In this document: positions 52,034-61,223 of the stretch, in pieces
How the letters are laid out: every line of letters begins with the position of its first letter
Position numbering within the stretch: the stretch's first letter is position 1
NCBI RefSeq assembly: GCF_009649815.1
Contig: NZ_WJIC01000002.1
Location: 62,001 to 126,000, forward strand
Direction of reading: 5' to 3'
Source: Nocardia sp. SYP-A9097
GTDB lineage: Bacteria > Actinomycetota > Actinomycetes > Mycobacteriales > Mycobacteriaceae
Length of the DNA stretch: 64,000 nt
Made by a program: the position numbers and the translations under genes
Notes under the pieces: model-generated
Seen by the model: only the letters and a program-made list of their open reading frames with translations
Databases searched by the model: none
What the model was told of the DNA's origin: nothing

Positions 52034-52495
52034 ATGAGGACGCCGACCTGTGCGCGCGCTGCCCTGCTTCTCGGTTGTCTGACCGGCGCGACCATGATCG
52101 TTTCCAGTGCCCCCGCACACGCCCGAACCGTCGAATTCCCCCAGGTCCCGACCATGTTTCGGGATGGACTCTGCGGCGGCAGCGTGCGCGTCTGGGCCGA
52201 TACCGACCCACAGTGGGGAGGCCGCGCCATCTTCAATGTGAAGGCCAACCCGATCGTCGGCTACGGCCCCGGCGAGTACAGCGCCGCCCCGCTCTGTGAA
52301 AACCTCACCACCGTCGCCTGGCGGAACGTGAACACCGGAGCGACGGGCGAATACCGGGTGACCGTCGTCGCGGGCATCTACGGCAGCATCCAGTACGCCC
52401 TCTACCAGGACACCGGCCCCGGACACATCGTGGTGACCTCGTACACCGACCTGGCCAACATCCCCCAACACGGCGAATTCGACGTCCCCGCGTGA
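52034..52495 (+). CDS. Small secreted protein, unknown
   Basis: 153 residues. Clear Sec signal peptide (RAALLLGCLTGATMIVSSAPAHA, cleavage after residue 30). The mature part of about 120 residues is beta-rich with two cysteines (DGLCGG and APLCEN) likely forming a disulfide. No catalytic motif seen. No Shine-Dalgarno. It is divergent from cbs, with 81 bp between starts. Confidence 0.7.
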   Translation: MRTPTCARAALLLGCLTGATMIVSSAPAHARTVEFPQVPTMFRDGLCGGSVRVWADTDPQWGGRAIFNVKANPIVGYGPGEYSAAPLCENLTTVAWRNVNTGATGEYRVTVVAGIYGSIQYALYQDTGPGHIVVTSYTDLANIPQHGEFDVPA

Positions 52496-52669
52496 CCTTC
52501 CGCCACCATCACCGGGTCCGCCGGCCCACCCTCTCATCCAGGCCGTGTCCCGCGAGTGAGGGATATTTCACCGTTCAGTGATTGAGATACAGGCATACCG
52601 GATGTTTGACGCTCGACACACCCGTCGTAGATTCGAAGTGGTTCACCCCTCGCACTTAAAGGAGTCCTC

Positions 52670-53887
52670 ATGGCTGAGGCCGTTATCGTTTCGTACGCCC
52701 GCTCGCCCATCGGCCGCGCAGGCAAGGGTTCGCTCGTGGGCATGCGTCCGGACGACCTGGCCGCCCAGATGGTGCAGGCCGCCCTCGACAAGGTGCCCGG
52801 CCTGGCCGCGAGCGATATCGACGACCTGATGCTGGGCTGCGGTCAGCCCGCCGGTGAGGCCGGTTTCAACCTGGCCCGCGCGGTCGCCGTGCAGCTGGGC
52901 TACGACTACCTGCCCGGTGTCACCCTCAACCGCTACTGCTCCTCCTCGCTGCAGACCACCCGGATGGCCTTCCACGCCATCAAGGCCGGCGAGGGCGATG
53001 TGTTCATTTCCGCTGGCGTCGAGACGGTTTCGCGTTTCCCGAAGGGCACCGCGGACGGCTGGCCGGACACCCACAACCTGAAGTTCGCCGATGCCGAGGC
53101 CCGCACCAAGGCCACCGGCGAGTCCAACGCCACCTGGACCGACCCGCGCGAGACCGACACCCTCCCGGATGTCTACATCGCCATGGGCCAGACCGCCGAG
53201 AACGTCGCCACCTACACCGGCATCTCGCGTGAGGACCAGGACCACTGGGCCGTGCGTTCGCAGAACCGCGCCGAGGACGCCATCAAGTCCGGCTTCTTCG
53301 AGCGGGAGATCACCCCGGTGACCCTGCCCGACGGCACCATCGTCACCACCGACGACGGCCCGCGCGCCGGCACCACCTACGAGAAGCTCTCGACGCTGAA
53401 GCCGGTCTTCCGCGCCGACGGCACCGTCACCGCCGGTAACGCCTGCCCGCTGAACGACGGCGCGGCCGCGCTGGTCGTCATGAGCGACACCAAGGCCAAG
53501 GCGCTGGGCCTGACCCCGCTCGCCCGCGTCGTCTCCACCGGCGTCTCCGGCCTGTCGCCGGAGATCATGGGCCTGGGCCCGATCGAGGCCGTGCGCAAGG
53601 CGCTGGGCAACGCGAACATGACCATCAACGATCTCGACCTCTACGAGATCAACGAGGCGTTCGCCGTGCAGGTGCTGGGCTCCGCCCGCGAGCTGGGCAT
53701 GGACCACGACAAGCTGAACATCTCCGGTGGCGCGATCGCGCTGGGCCACCCGTTCGGTATGACCGGTGCCCGCATCACCGCGACCCTGATCAACAACCTG
53801 CAGACCCAGGACAAGCAGTTCGGCCTGGAGACCATGTGTGTCGGTGGCGGTCAGGGCATGGCGATGATCATCGAGCGCCTCAGCTGA
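52670..53887 (+). CDS. fadA: Acetyl-CoA C-acetyltransferase (thiolase)
   Basis: 405 residues. AAAGGAG precedes the ATG. Catalytic Cys90 in NRYCSSSLQTT, His in GHPFGMTGAR, and the second Cys in CVGGGQGMA. It condenses or cleaves acetoacetyl-CoA/3-ketoacyl-CoA. It corresponds by order to fadA3 of mycobacteria. Codon use is very C-rich at third positions, typical of high expression. Confidence 0.95.
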   Translation: MAEAVIVSYARSPIGRAGKGSLVGMRPDDLAAQMVQAALDKVPGLAASDIDDLMLGCGQPAGEAGFNLARAVAVQLGYDYLPGVTLNRYCSSSLQTTRMAFHAIKAGEGDVFISAGVETVSRFPKGTADGWPDTHNLKFADAEARTKATGESNATWTDPRETDTLPDVYIAMGQTAENVATYTGISREDQDHWAVRSQNRAEDAIKSGFFEREITPVTLPDGTIVTTDDGPRAGTTYEKLSTLKPVFRADGTVTAGNACPLNDGAAALVVMSDTKAKALGLTPLARVVSTGVSGLSPEIMGLGPIEAVRKALGNANMTINDLDLYEINEAFAVQVLGSARELGMDHDKLNISGGAIALGHPFGMTGARITATLINNLQTQDKQFGLETMCVGGGQGMAMIIERLS

Positions 53888-53897
53888 GCTGAGACGC

Positions 53898-53993
53898 TCC
53901 CAGCTTTGAGCTGGGAAGAGGGGAAATCGGGGGCTTCGCCCCCAAACCCCCGAAAGGGAAGACGCTGACGCTAGGTCTCGGGGCTTCGCCCCC
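53898..53993 (+). terminator. Cluster of hairpins after the thiolase gene
   Basis: TCCCAGC-TTTGA-GCTGGGA (53898-53916), then two GGGGCTTCGCCCC hairpins (53929-53943 and 53980-53993) 51 bp apart. The 240-bp gap also holds the stronger stem at 54011-54043. Confidence 0.6.
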
Positions 53994-54010
53994 ACCCCCC
54001 GGACAGCCGG

Positions 54011-54043
54011 ACGGCCGCCCGACCTTCTTGGTCGGGCGGCCGT
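54011..54043 (+). terminator. Strong intrinsic-type terminator
   Basis: ACGGCCGCCCGACC (54011-54024), loop TTCTT, GGTCGGGCGGCCGT (54030-54043), followed by TTCGT. Confidence 0.75.
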
Positions 54044-54130
54044 TTCGTATTACCCGGCAGGTAATCGACTTCAGTATCTCCGGGCGGAAAACTTAAGGGC
54101 ACCAACGCAGTACTCGATGAGGAGCCCACC

Positions 54131-54451
54131 ATGCCCGGTTATGCCATTGCTCATCTGCACGACGTCGATGTCAACGCCGGGATCGTGGAGTATCTGGAGC
54201 GGATCGATTCGACACTGGCTCCGTTCGGTGGCAAATTCCTCGTGCACGGCGGTAATCAGCTTGCCATGGAGGGACCGGCGAACGGGATCGCCGTGGTCAT
54301 CGAATTCCCCGACTACCAGGCGGTTCAGGACTGGTACCGCTCCCCCGCCTATCAGGCGATCTTGCCGTTGCGCACCGAAAATGCCCTGGGCACAGCAATT
54401 CTCGCCGAGGACTGCGGCGTCGATCACATCGCGACCGATGTGCTGAAATGA
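54131..54451 (+). CDS. DUF1330 family protein
   Basis: 106 residues. GAGGAG precedes the ATG. Ferredoxin-like fold of the dimeric alpha/beta barrel group: MPGYAIAHLHDVD, GGKFLVHGGN and VVIEFPDYQAVQDWYRSPAYQAILPLR. Function not known. Confidence 0.88.
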   Translation: MPGYAIAHLHDVDVNAGIVEYLERIDSTLAPFGGKFLVHGGNQLAMEGPANGIAVVIEFPDYQAVQDWYRSPAYQAILPLRTENALGTAILAEDCGVDHIATDVLK

Positions 54452-54468
54452 CCGATGTACCGCAATGA

Positions 54469-54503
54469 CAAGGGCGGGCACCGGAATCCGGTACCCGCCC
54501 TTG
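54469..54503. terminator. Bidirectional terminator
   Basis: CAAGGGCGGGCACCGG and CCGGTACCCGCCCTTG form a long stem with a tiny loop, between convergent genes. Confidence 0.75.
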
Positions 54504-54515
54504 ATGTTTCGAGCG

Positions 54516-55424
54516 CTAGTTATTGCTGTTGAAGTACGACAGCAGGCGCAGGATCTCGACGTACAGCCAGACCAGGGTGACGGTGAGGCCGAATGCCACA
54601 CCCCACGCGGCCTTTTCGGGCGCGCCGGCGCGAATCATCTGGTCGGCGGCGTCGAAGTCCAGCAGGAAGCTGAAGGCCGCGATGCCGATGCAGACCAGGC
54701 TGAAGATGATGGCAACCGTGCCGCCGTCACGCAGGCCGAAACCGCCGGGGGTGAAGAAGCCCGCGATCAGGTTGCCGACCATGAGCACCAGCAGGCCGAT
54801 CATGGCGCCGACGAGCATGCGGGTGAAGCGCGGGGTAACCCGGATCGCACCCGTCTTGTAGACGATGAGCATGCCGAAGAAGACGCCGAAGGTGCCGAGC
54901 ACCGCCTGCGCGATCAGCCCGGAACCGCCCGCACCACCGAACGAGATATTGGTGAACACGAACGACAGCGCGCCGAGGAACACACCTTCGAAGGCCGCGT
55001 AGCTGAGCACCAGCGCCGGATTGGTCTGCTTACGACCGAAGCTGATGAACATGGCCAGGCCGAAGCCGATGAGCGCACCGGCGCCGGCGAGCGGTCCGGC
55101 GAGCGCGTGATTGCCCGCGGTGATGGCGTACGAGATGATCGCCGCGACGGTGACCACGGCCAGCGTGATGCCGGTCTTGGTGACGACATCGTCGATGGTC
55201 ATGGGCCGCGTGGTCGGGATCGCGGGCTGTTGCTGCTGGTATCCGCCGGTGGGCGGGTACATCGGCGGCTGCGAACCATACTGCGTTTGACCGTACTGCG
55301 GGGGCTGCTGACCGTATTGAGGGGTGTTCGGTCCGGCTCCAGTGGGGGCCGAGCCGAAGCCGGCGTAGCCGCCGTTCTGCTGCGGCGACAGATTCCGGAA
55401 GACCGGGTTGGAAGTGGTGCGCAA
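54516..55424 (-). CDS. Bax inhibitor-1/YccA-like membrane protein
   Basis: 302 residues from TTG at 55424, where AAAGGGAAG gives good spacing and the protein starts MRTTSNPVFRNL like mycobacterial Rv1072. Residues 1-75 are a Gln/Pro/Tyr-rich cytoplasmic tail (QQPPQYGQTQYGSQPP). Seven membrane helices follow, with the conserved acidic pair near the last helix (LDFDAADQMIR). Related proteins are pH-gated calcium leak channels. Confidence 0.9.
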   Translation of the reverse strand: MRTTSNPVFRNLSPQQNGGYAGFGSAPTGAGPNTPQYGQQPPQYGQTQYGSQPPMYPPTGGYQQQQPAIPTTRPMTIDDVVTKTGITLAVVTVAAIISYAITAGNHALAGPLAGAGALIGFGLAMFISFGRKQTNPALVLSYAAFEGVFLGALSFVFTNISFGGAGGSGLIAQAVLGTFGVFFGMLIVYKTGAIRVTPRFTRMLVGAMIGLLVLMVGNLIAGFFTPGGFGLRDGGTVAIIFSLVCIGIAAFSFLLDFDAADQMIRAGAPEKAAWGVAFGLTVTLVWLYVEILRLLSYFNSNN

Positions 55425-55590
55425 GGCGCTTCCCTTTCTGGAGTCGCGGCCCACGAATGTCGTGGCCTCGTTCTACCTGTCCAACGGGAGGTGGCGTCGG
55501 CAAGTTCCCGAACCGCCACGGATCGGACGTTCTGGACTTTACCCGAGCTTTACCCTGGATGCCGACCGGTTGGACGGTTCTCGATCGATA

Positions 55591-56526
55591 TCAGCCCAGC
55601 CGGCTCATGACGCGATCGGCGATCAATTCCAGGTGATCCAGATCGCTCAGATCGAGAATCTGCAGATAAACCCGGCTGGTTCCGGCGATCTCGGCATAGC
55701 GGCCGATCTTGTCGACCACTTCCTCCGGGCTGCCGGCCAGACCATTGGCCTTCAATTCGTCCACCTCGCGGCCGATGGCGGCGGCGCGGCGGGCGACCTC
55801 GGCATCGGTCGCGCCGACACAGGCGACCAAGGCGTTGGAGAAGGTGATCTCCTCCGGATCGCGGCCCGTGTCCTTGGCCGCGCGGCGCACGCGGTCGAAC
55901 TGCTCGGCGCAGGTCTCGGCCGACTGGAACGGCACATTGAACTCATCGGCGTACTGGGCGGCGATGCGCGGTGTGCGCTTGGCACCCATTCCGCCGATGA
56001 CGACCGGGATCTTCGCCTGTGCGGGCTTGGGCAGTGCCGGTGAGTCTCTGAGCGTGTAGTGCTCGCCGTCGAAATTGAAGGTCTCCCCGGCCGGGGTGCC
56101 CCACAGTCCGGTGATGATGGCCAGCTGCTCCTCGTAGCGCGGGAACTTGTCGGCCGGGAACGGAATGCCGTACGCGGTGTGCTCGGACTCGTACCAGCCC
56201 GCGCCCAAACCGAATTCGACGCGACCGCCGGACATGGCGTCGACCTGTGCGACCTGGATGGCGAGTACGCCGGGCAGGCGGAAGGTGGCGGCGGTGACCA
56301 AGGTGCCGAGGCGAATCCGCTTGGTCTCGCGGGCCAGGCCGGCGAGGGTGATCCAGGCGTCGGTCGGTCCGGGCAGGCCGTCGGCGTCGCCCATGGCCCG
56401 GTAGTGGTCGGAGCGGAAGAAGGCGTCGTAGCCCAGGTCCTCACTGGCCTTGGCAACGGTCAGCAGGGTGTCGTAGCTCGCGCCCTGCTGAGGTTCGGTG
56501 AAGATACGAAGATCAATTCGTCCCAT
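55591..56526 (-). CDS. LLM-class F420-dependent oxidoreductase
   Basis: 311 residues. Luciferase-like TIM barrel: FFRSDHYRAMG near residue 36-46, GTLVTAATFRLPGVLA, VDAMSGGRVEFGLGAGWYESEH and IPVVIGGMGAKRTPRIAAQYADEFN, a set typical of TIGR03560-type F420 enzymes. Substrate unknown. Unlike the LLM enzyme at 17 kb, it lies alone in the backbone. Confidence 0.9.
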   Translation of the reverse strand: MGRIDLRIFTEPQQGASYDTLLTVAKASEDLGYDAFFRSDHYRAMGDADGLPGPTDAWITLAGLARETKRIRLGTLVTAATFRLPGVLAIQVAQVDAMSGGRVEFGLGAGWYESEHTAYGIPFPADKFPRYEEQLAIITGLWGTPAGETFNFDGEHYTLRDSPALPKPAQAKIPVVIGGMGAKRTPRIAAQYADEFNVPFQSAETCAEQFDRVRRAAKDTGRDPEEITFSNALVACVGATDAEVARRAAAIGREVDELKANGLAGSPEEVVDKIGRYAEIAGTSRVYLQILDLSDLDHLELIADRVMSRLG

Positions 56527-56574
56527 GCCTCATATTGTGCTGGTCGGTCGTTCAGTAGCGCGGGGGTGGCCGTC

Positions 56575-57735
56575 TCAGGTGTGCAGACCGCGCACCGAAC
56601 GCGTCACGGTGAACTTGCGATTGCGGCCCATCACCTCGGTCTTGCCGACCAGGCGCTCCATGACACCGCGATAGTTGAGATGGGTGTTGTAAACCGTCCA
56701 CAGTTCACCGCCGGGGCGGAGTACGCGACCCGCCTCGGAGAACATCTTGATGGCCGAACCGGTGTGCACGGCCGCGCCGACATGGAAGGGCGGATTGCAG
56801 AGGACCAGGTCGGCACTGTTGTCGGGGGCCGTGGACATGGCGTCATCGCGCAGCACGGTAATGCGGTCGGCGACCGCATTGGCCGCGGCGGTCGCGCGAG
56901 TGGAGGCCACGGCGGCGGCCGATTGATCGGTCGCGGTGACCCGGATGCCGGGGCGCGCCGCGGCCAATGCGACCGCGAGAATGCCGGTGCCGCAACCGAG
57001 ATCGATGGCATCGCGGGCATCGGGCTTCATCCGCTTGAGATAGTCGAGCAGGAAGCGGGTGCCGATATCGAGGCGTGAGCCGGAGAACGCCGCACCGTGC
57101 GCGACCACTTCCAAGCCCAGGTCGTCGAGTTGATTGCGCAGCGGAAAGCGTTGTTCGCCAACCGGTTTCGGATCGGTGGCGAGGAGTACGCGGGACTTCT
57201 GCCGGCCCCGGCTGGCCTGCACCGAACCGAACGATTCGGCGAGAACCTCATTCATGGCCGGGGTGAGGTACTTGTCCCGGCCGCCCGCGTAGACGCGGAC
57301 CTCGGGTGCGGCGTAGCGGGCGATGGCATCGGCGGTCTCGGCGATTCCGGAGAGCGCGCGCGGCAGCCGCCACAGCACCACGCGCACATCCGCGAGCAGT
57401 CGCTCGCCGAGTTCGTGTGCGGAGTAGCGGTCCGCGAGGCCGACCTGGCGGGCATTATTGGCCAGCGCCAGCTCACCGGTGAGCAGATCCTGATGCACGC
57501 GCAGGCCGCGCAGCTCGTGCGCGGCGGCCGCGCCCAGGGTGAGCGCGCCGTAGCCGTCGTCGATCACCGCCACCCGGTCATCGCCTGCGGCAGCGAGGGA
57601 TTCGGCCGCCTCGTCGAGCAGCAGTCGATCCGCAGCATCGACCGCGTAGAGGTTCACCGCCTCCACATCCGGATACCTGCGCAATCGACTGAACACGTCC
57701 TCGACCTCAACCACACCTACAGTGTGCTGGATCAT
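56575..57735 (-). CDS. RlmG/RsmC-type rRNA methyltransferase
   Basis: 386 residues. A degenerate N-terminal methyltransferase domain (1-190) is followed by an active C-terminal one: motif I IDLGCGTGILAVALAAARPG, TATDQS, and the N6-adenine/N2-guanine motif LVLCNPPFHVG. The NPPF motif and two-domain form are those of the RsmC/RlmG enzymes that methylate guanine in rRNA. The exact target base is not known from sequence. Confidence 0.85.
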   Translation of the reverse strand: MIQHTVGVVEVEDVFSRLRRYPDVEAVNLYAVDAADRLLLDEAAESLAAAGDDRVAVIDDGYGALTLGAAAAHELRGLRVHQDLLTGELALANNARQVGLADRYSAHELGERLLADVRVVLWRLPRALSGIAETADAIARYAAPEVRVYAGGRDKYLTPAMNEVLAESFGSVQASRGRQKSRVLLATDPKPVGEQRFPLRNQLDDLGLEVVAHGAAFSGSRLDIGTRFLLDYLKRMKPDARDAIDLGCGTGILAVALAAARPGIRVTATDQSAAAVASTRATAAANAVADRITVLRDDAMSTAPDNSADLVLCNPPFHVGAAVHTGSAIKMFSEAGRVLRPGGELWTVYNTHLNYRGVMERLVGKTEVMGRNRKFTVTRSVRGLHT

Positions 57736-57844
57736 TGCCGAAGCGTCGCATCGGGCCGGGTTTCCTGCCGACGAAGCGGTAGCCCGGGCGTTGCGCGCAC
57801 CGGCCGGGAGCCGTCGCGGGTGCCCGGTGAGCAGCCGTTGCGGG

Positions 57845-59242
57845 CTAATTCCTGGGCATCATGGCGGCCGCCGCGATCATGATCACCGCCATTGCCGCCA
57901 CGCCGACGAAGACGAGATGGATGGCGGGTGAGAGGTCTTGCGGGGCCGGATGATCGGTACTGCCGATGCGGGAATTCACCAGCGCGCCGAAGACCGCCAC
58001 ACCGAGTGCGCTGCCCAGTGATCGGGCGAACATATTGGTGGAGGTGACCACGCCGCGCTCGGACCATTCGGCACTGGACTGTGCGGCAATGAGAGTCGGG
58101 CTGGCCACCAGGCCCATACCCGCGCCGACCACGAAACAGCCCAGTGCCACCTGTAGCAGGGTCGAATCCTCGTTCACCAGTAACAGGGTGGCCGCGCCGA
58201 TCGCGGCGAGCACACTGCCGATCACGGAGGTGGCGCGGAAACCTATGCGCAGGTATACCTTTCCGGCCTGCGAGGCCGAGAGCGGCCAGCCCATGGTGAG
58301 CGCACCGACGGTGAGACCGGCGATCAGGGCTCCGGTGCCGAGTACGCCCTGGGCGAAGGTCGGCACGTACGAGGTGAGTCCGAGCAGTACCGCGCCCACC
58401 AGCAGTGAGACCAGACTGCTGGCCACGATGATGCGGCGGGTGAAAACCCACAGCGGCAGAATCGGATTCGCGGCCTTGCGCTCGACGAGGCCGAATGCGA
58501 TGAGCACCGCTATGCCGCCGGCGAAGAGCCCGAGGCTTGCCGGTGACGTCCAGGCCCATGCCTGACCGCCCTCCAGCAGCGCCAGAATCAGCCCGCCCGC
58601 ACCGAGGGTGAGCAGTCCCGCACCCAGATAGTCGATCCGATGCTTTTGCCGCGGTGCGCTTTCGGTGAATTCGCGCAGGATCATCCAGGCGGCCACGGCC
58701 GAGAGCGGCAGATTGACCAGGAAAATCCAGCGCCAGCTGACGTATTCGGAGAACACCCCGCCCAGCAGCGGCCCGAGTACCGAGGAGGCCGCCCAGACAC
58801 TGGCCAGGTACGCCTGCACCTTGGCCCGCTCCTGCACGGTATAGATATCGCCCGCGATGGTGATGGCCATCGGCCCGACCGCGCCCGCGCCGATGCCCTG
58901 TACGGCCCGGAAAATGATCAACCCGAGCATGCTGGTGGCGAGCCCGCACAGCAGTGACCCGAGCGCGAATACCGCGATTCCGAAGAGCATCACCGGCTTT
59001 CGGCCCACCATATCGGCGAGCTTGCCGTAGATCGGCACGGTCACCGCCTGCGCCAGCAGGTAGATGCTGAACAGCCAGGGGAACTGCGAGAACCCGCCGA
59101 GCTGATCGGTAATCGTCAGCACGGCGGTGGCGATCACGGTCGAGTCGAGCGCCACCAGCGAGGTCGCCAGCATAATGGCCGCCAGTACCGGGCCTCGTTC
59201 AGAACGCAGTCCAATGCTCGAGACCGATTCGGTGGCCGTCAC
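57845..59242 (-). CDS. MFS transporter, DHA2-type 14-helix drug efflux family
   Basis: 465 residues from GTG at 59242, which sits 6 nt after AAAGGGG. Fourteen membrane helices. Motifs: MLATSLVALDSTVIATAVLTI in helix 1 (motif D1), GKLADMVGRKPVMLFG (motif A), and the motif C-type LGPLLGGVFSEYVSWRWIFLVNLP. Proton-driven export of drugs or lipids is typical. Confidence 0.9.
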   Translation of the reverse strand: MTATESVSSIGLRSERGPVLAAIMLATSLVALDSTVIATAVLTITDQLGGFSQFPWLFSIYLLAQAVTVPIYGKLADMVGRKPVMLFGIAVFALGSLLCGLATSMLGLIIFRAVQGIGAGAVGPMAITIAGDIYTVQERAKVQAYLASVWAASSVLGPLLGGVFSEYVSWRWIFLVNLPLSAVAAWMILREFTESAPRQKHRIDYLGAGLLTLGAGGLILALLEGGQAWAWTSPASLGLFAGGIAVLIAFGLVERKAANPILPLWVFTRRIIVASSLVSLLVGAVLLGLTSYVPTFAQGVLGTGALIAGLTVGALTMGWPLSASQAGKVYLRIGFRATSVIGSVLAAIGAATLLLVNEDSTLLQVALGCFVVGAGMGLVASPTLIAAQSSAEWSERGVVTSTNMFARSLGSALGVAVFGALVNSRIGSTDHPAPQDLSPAIHLVFVGVAAMAVIMIAAAAMMPRN

Positions 59243-59342
59243 CGGCAACCCCTTTCATTAGCTCAACTCAACAATGGAGTCGAACGCAGAACCCGCCCGG
59301 CTATTCCGAAACCCGGCCAACTGGGCTAGGGCACAGGCCCAG

Positions 59343-59378
59343 GGTCGCGAGCCGCCTCTGCGGTGGCGGCTCGCGACC
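59343..59378 (-). terminator. Terminator of the DUF885 gene
   Basis: Perfect 14-bp arms GGTCGCGAGCCGCC (59343-59356) and GGCGGCTCGCGACC (59365-59378), 10 nt past the stop. Confidence 0.8.
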
Positions 59379-59387
59379 GTCGCAGGG

Positions 59388-61076
59388 TCAGAGAGATCCT
59401 GCGAGTTCTCGTAGCACGGGCAGGCTTACGGAGCCGGAGCCCAGCACCACATCATGAAAGGTCTTGATATCGAAGGCTATTCCCAAGCGTTGCTGGGCGG
59501 CGGCGCGCTGGCGGCGGATTTCGAGTTGTCCGACCTTGTAGGCAACGGCCTGGCCGGGCATGGCGATATAGCGGTCCACTTCGGTGCGGATTTCGTCCAC
59601 GCCCACCGGAGCATTGGCGACCATGAAGTCGATGGCCTGCTGACGGGTCCAGCCCTTGGCGTGCAGACCCGTGTCGACCACCAGGCGGCAGGAGCGCCAG
59701 GAGTCGGCGGCGAGCATGCCGATCCGGGTGAGATCGTCGGGGTACAAACCCATTTCGTCGGCGAGGCGCTCGGTGTACAGCGCCCAGCCTTCGACGAAGG
59801 CGGTATTGGAGAACGACATGCGCTGGAAGCGCGGGAGATGGTCAAGTTCATTGGCGATGGTGAGCTGCAGGTGATGGCCGGGAATCGCCTCGTGATAGGC
59901 CACCGAGGCGGTCTCATACCTATTGCGGCCCTTGGGATCATGCTGGTTGACGTAGTACGCGCCGGGGCGCGAACCATCCGCGGCGGGCGGGAAGTAATAG
60001 GCCGCGGGCGCATCGGCGGCGAGGAACTCCGGTACCGGCAGAATGTCGCAGGACTGGACGGGGAGGCGACCGAACCACTCGCCCATGGCCGCCTGCGCGG
60101 CGGCCAGGCAGGCGCGGGCATCGACCATGATCTCCTCACCGTCGCCGTAGCGCAGCGCGGAGTCCTCGCGCAGGTGGGTGAAGATTTCATTCAGGTCGGT
60201 GAGGCCGAACAGCCGCTCGCCGATCTCGGCGTATTCGGTACGCAGCCCGGCCAATTCGTCCAGGCCGAGCTGGTGGATCTCGTCCGCACCCAGATCGGGC
60301 AGTGTGGTGTGGTGGCGTAGTAGGCGGCGGTAGATATCCACACCGTCGTCACCGAGCCAGCACAATCCGGGCTGCTCGTCCGGGCGCGCAGCGGGCAGCA
60401 GTTCCTCGGCCAGGACCTTGCGGTAGGCGGCGAAGGCGGGGCGAATGACCTCGCGCACCACCTCGGCGAGGTCTGCGCGCCAAGCCTTTTCACCATCCCA
60501 GTCGGCGGGGCCGGGGAAGACGGCGAACGGGTCGGCGGCGATATCGGAGGCCAGGTAGCCGTCGAGCTGATTGAGCGAACGCTCGATGGTGATGCGCGCG
60601 GGCGTGCGCCCGGCGGCCAGACCGGCGCGGAACCTTTGCACGGCCTGGTCCATGAGCTCGCCGAACTTCCGGTAGCGCTGAACCAGTTTCAGCGCGTTCT
60701 CCGGCTCCGGCGCGTTGAGCTGCGGGGCCATGGTGAGCATGCCGGCGTGCACGCCCGTCATCTGATCGGAGGCCAGCTCCATCGGCCGCCACTCCAGATG
60801 CGCTGCGGCGGATATCAATTCGGTGCGCAACAGGCTTCGGGTAATGCAATCCTCGGAGGACAACCGCTCCGGATCGAGGGCGTCGACCTCGGCAATCAAA
60901 CCCCGCCAAGCGCCCAGCAGCCGTTGCTCGGCAGCCTCGGAGAGATCCTCGATCCGATCGTCGAATCGCCTGTCCCCCAACAGGGTTGCCTCACTGGGCG
61001 CATTCTCCAGCATGGCGTCCCAGTAGCGGTCGGCAAGAGCAATGAGTTCCTCGTGCGCATCCATGAGAACCATCAT
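59388..61076 (-). CDS. DUF885 family protein (long form)
   Basis: 562 residues, full family length. The metal motif is YHEAIPGHHLQLTIANE near residue 395, with ETASVA before it and FVEGWALYTERLADEMG after it, as in M32-like carboxypeptidase folds. Cytoplasmic. It is a paralogue of the protein at 5923-7119, which lacks about 150 residues. RNase Z lies upstream on the same strand. Confidence 0.85.
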   Translation of the reverse strand: MMVLMDAHEELIALADRYWDAMLENAPSEATLLGDRRFDDRIEDLSEAAEQRLLGAWRGLIAEVDALDPERLSSEDCITRSLLRTELISAAAHLEWRPMELASDQMTGVHAGMLTMAPQLNAPEPENALKLVQRYRKFGELMDQAVQRFRAGLAAGRTPARITIERSLNQLDGYLASDIAADPFAVFPGPADWDGEKAWRADLAEVVREVIRPAFAAYRKVLAEELLPAARPDEQPGLCWLGDDGVDIYRRLLRHHTTLPDLGADEIHQLGLDELAGLRTEYAEIGERLFGLTDLNEIFTHLREDSALRYGDGEEIMVDARACLAAAQAAMGEWFGRLPVQSCDILPVPEFLAADAPAAYYFPPAADGSRPGAYYVNQHDPKGRNRYETASVAYHEAIPGHHLQLTIANELDHLPRFQRMSFSNTAFVEGWALYTERLADEMGLYPDDLTRIGMLAADSWRSCRLVVDTGLHAKGWTRQQAIDFMVANAPVGVDEIRTEVDRYIAMPGQAVAYKVGQLEIRRQRAAAQQRLGIAFDIKTFHDVVLGSGSVSLPVLRELAGSL

Positions 61077-61169
61077 GCCCCGGCCTCTCCCCTATCGAAA
61101 TGCTCCCGCCGACTTCGCACCCCTGCGACTTCCGGCCACTTAGTACAGCAACAGCACTCGTCATTCCGG

Positions 61170-61216
61170 CGGGGTTGGTGGGATGACGGGGTTGGTGAGA
61201 TGAACGGGTTGGTGAG
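61170..61216. repeat. 17-bp tandem repeat, 2.8 units
   Basis: Units CGGGGTTGGTGGGATGA, CGGGGTTGGTGAGATGA and the partial ACGGGTTGGTGAG, just downstream of the RNase Z stop. CGTCATTCCGGC before it resembles the outer end of the MITE-like element. Confidence 0.7.
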
Positions 61217-61223
61217 CCCAGCC

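Noticed and set aside
52643..53995. 450-codon minus-strand frame across the thiolase gene
   Set aside because: Antisense shadow of a gene with extreme third-position GC; composition rich in Gly, Ala, His and Arg with no known domain.
57732..58949. Long minus-strand frame of about 405 codons opposite the MFS reading frame
   Set aside because: It lies in another frame of the same strand as the MFS gene, is Arg/Gly-rich like high-GC shadow translation and lacks any motif or ribosome binding site; the MFS frame has 14 helices and family motifs.
61150..61190. Fourth MITE-like copy near 61160
   Set aside because: Only about 12 bp of the outer arm (CGTCATTCCGGC) and a GGATGACGG end are similar, and the central core GGCCGGGATCCAC is missing; the region is better described as a 17-bp tandem repeat.
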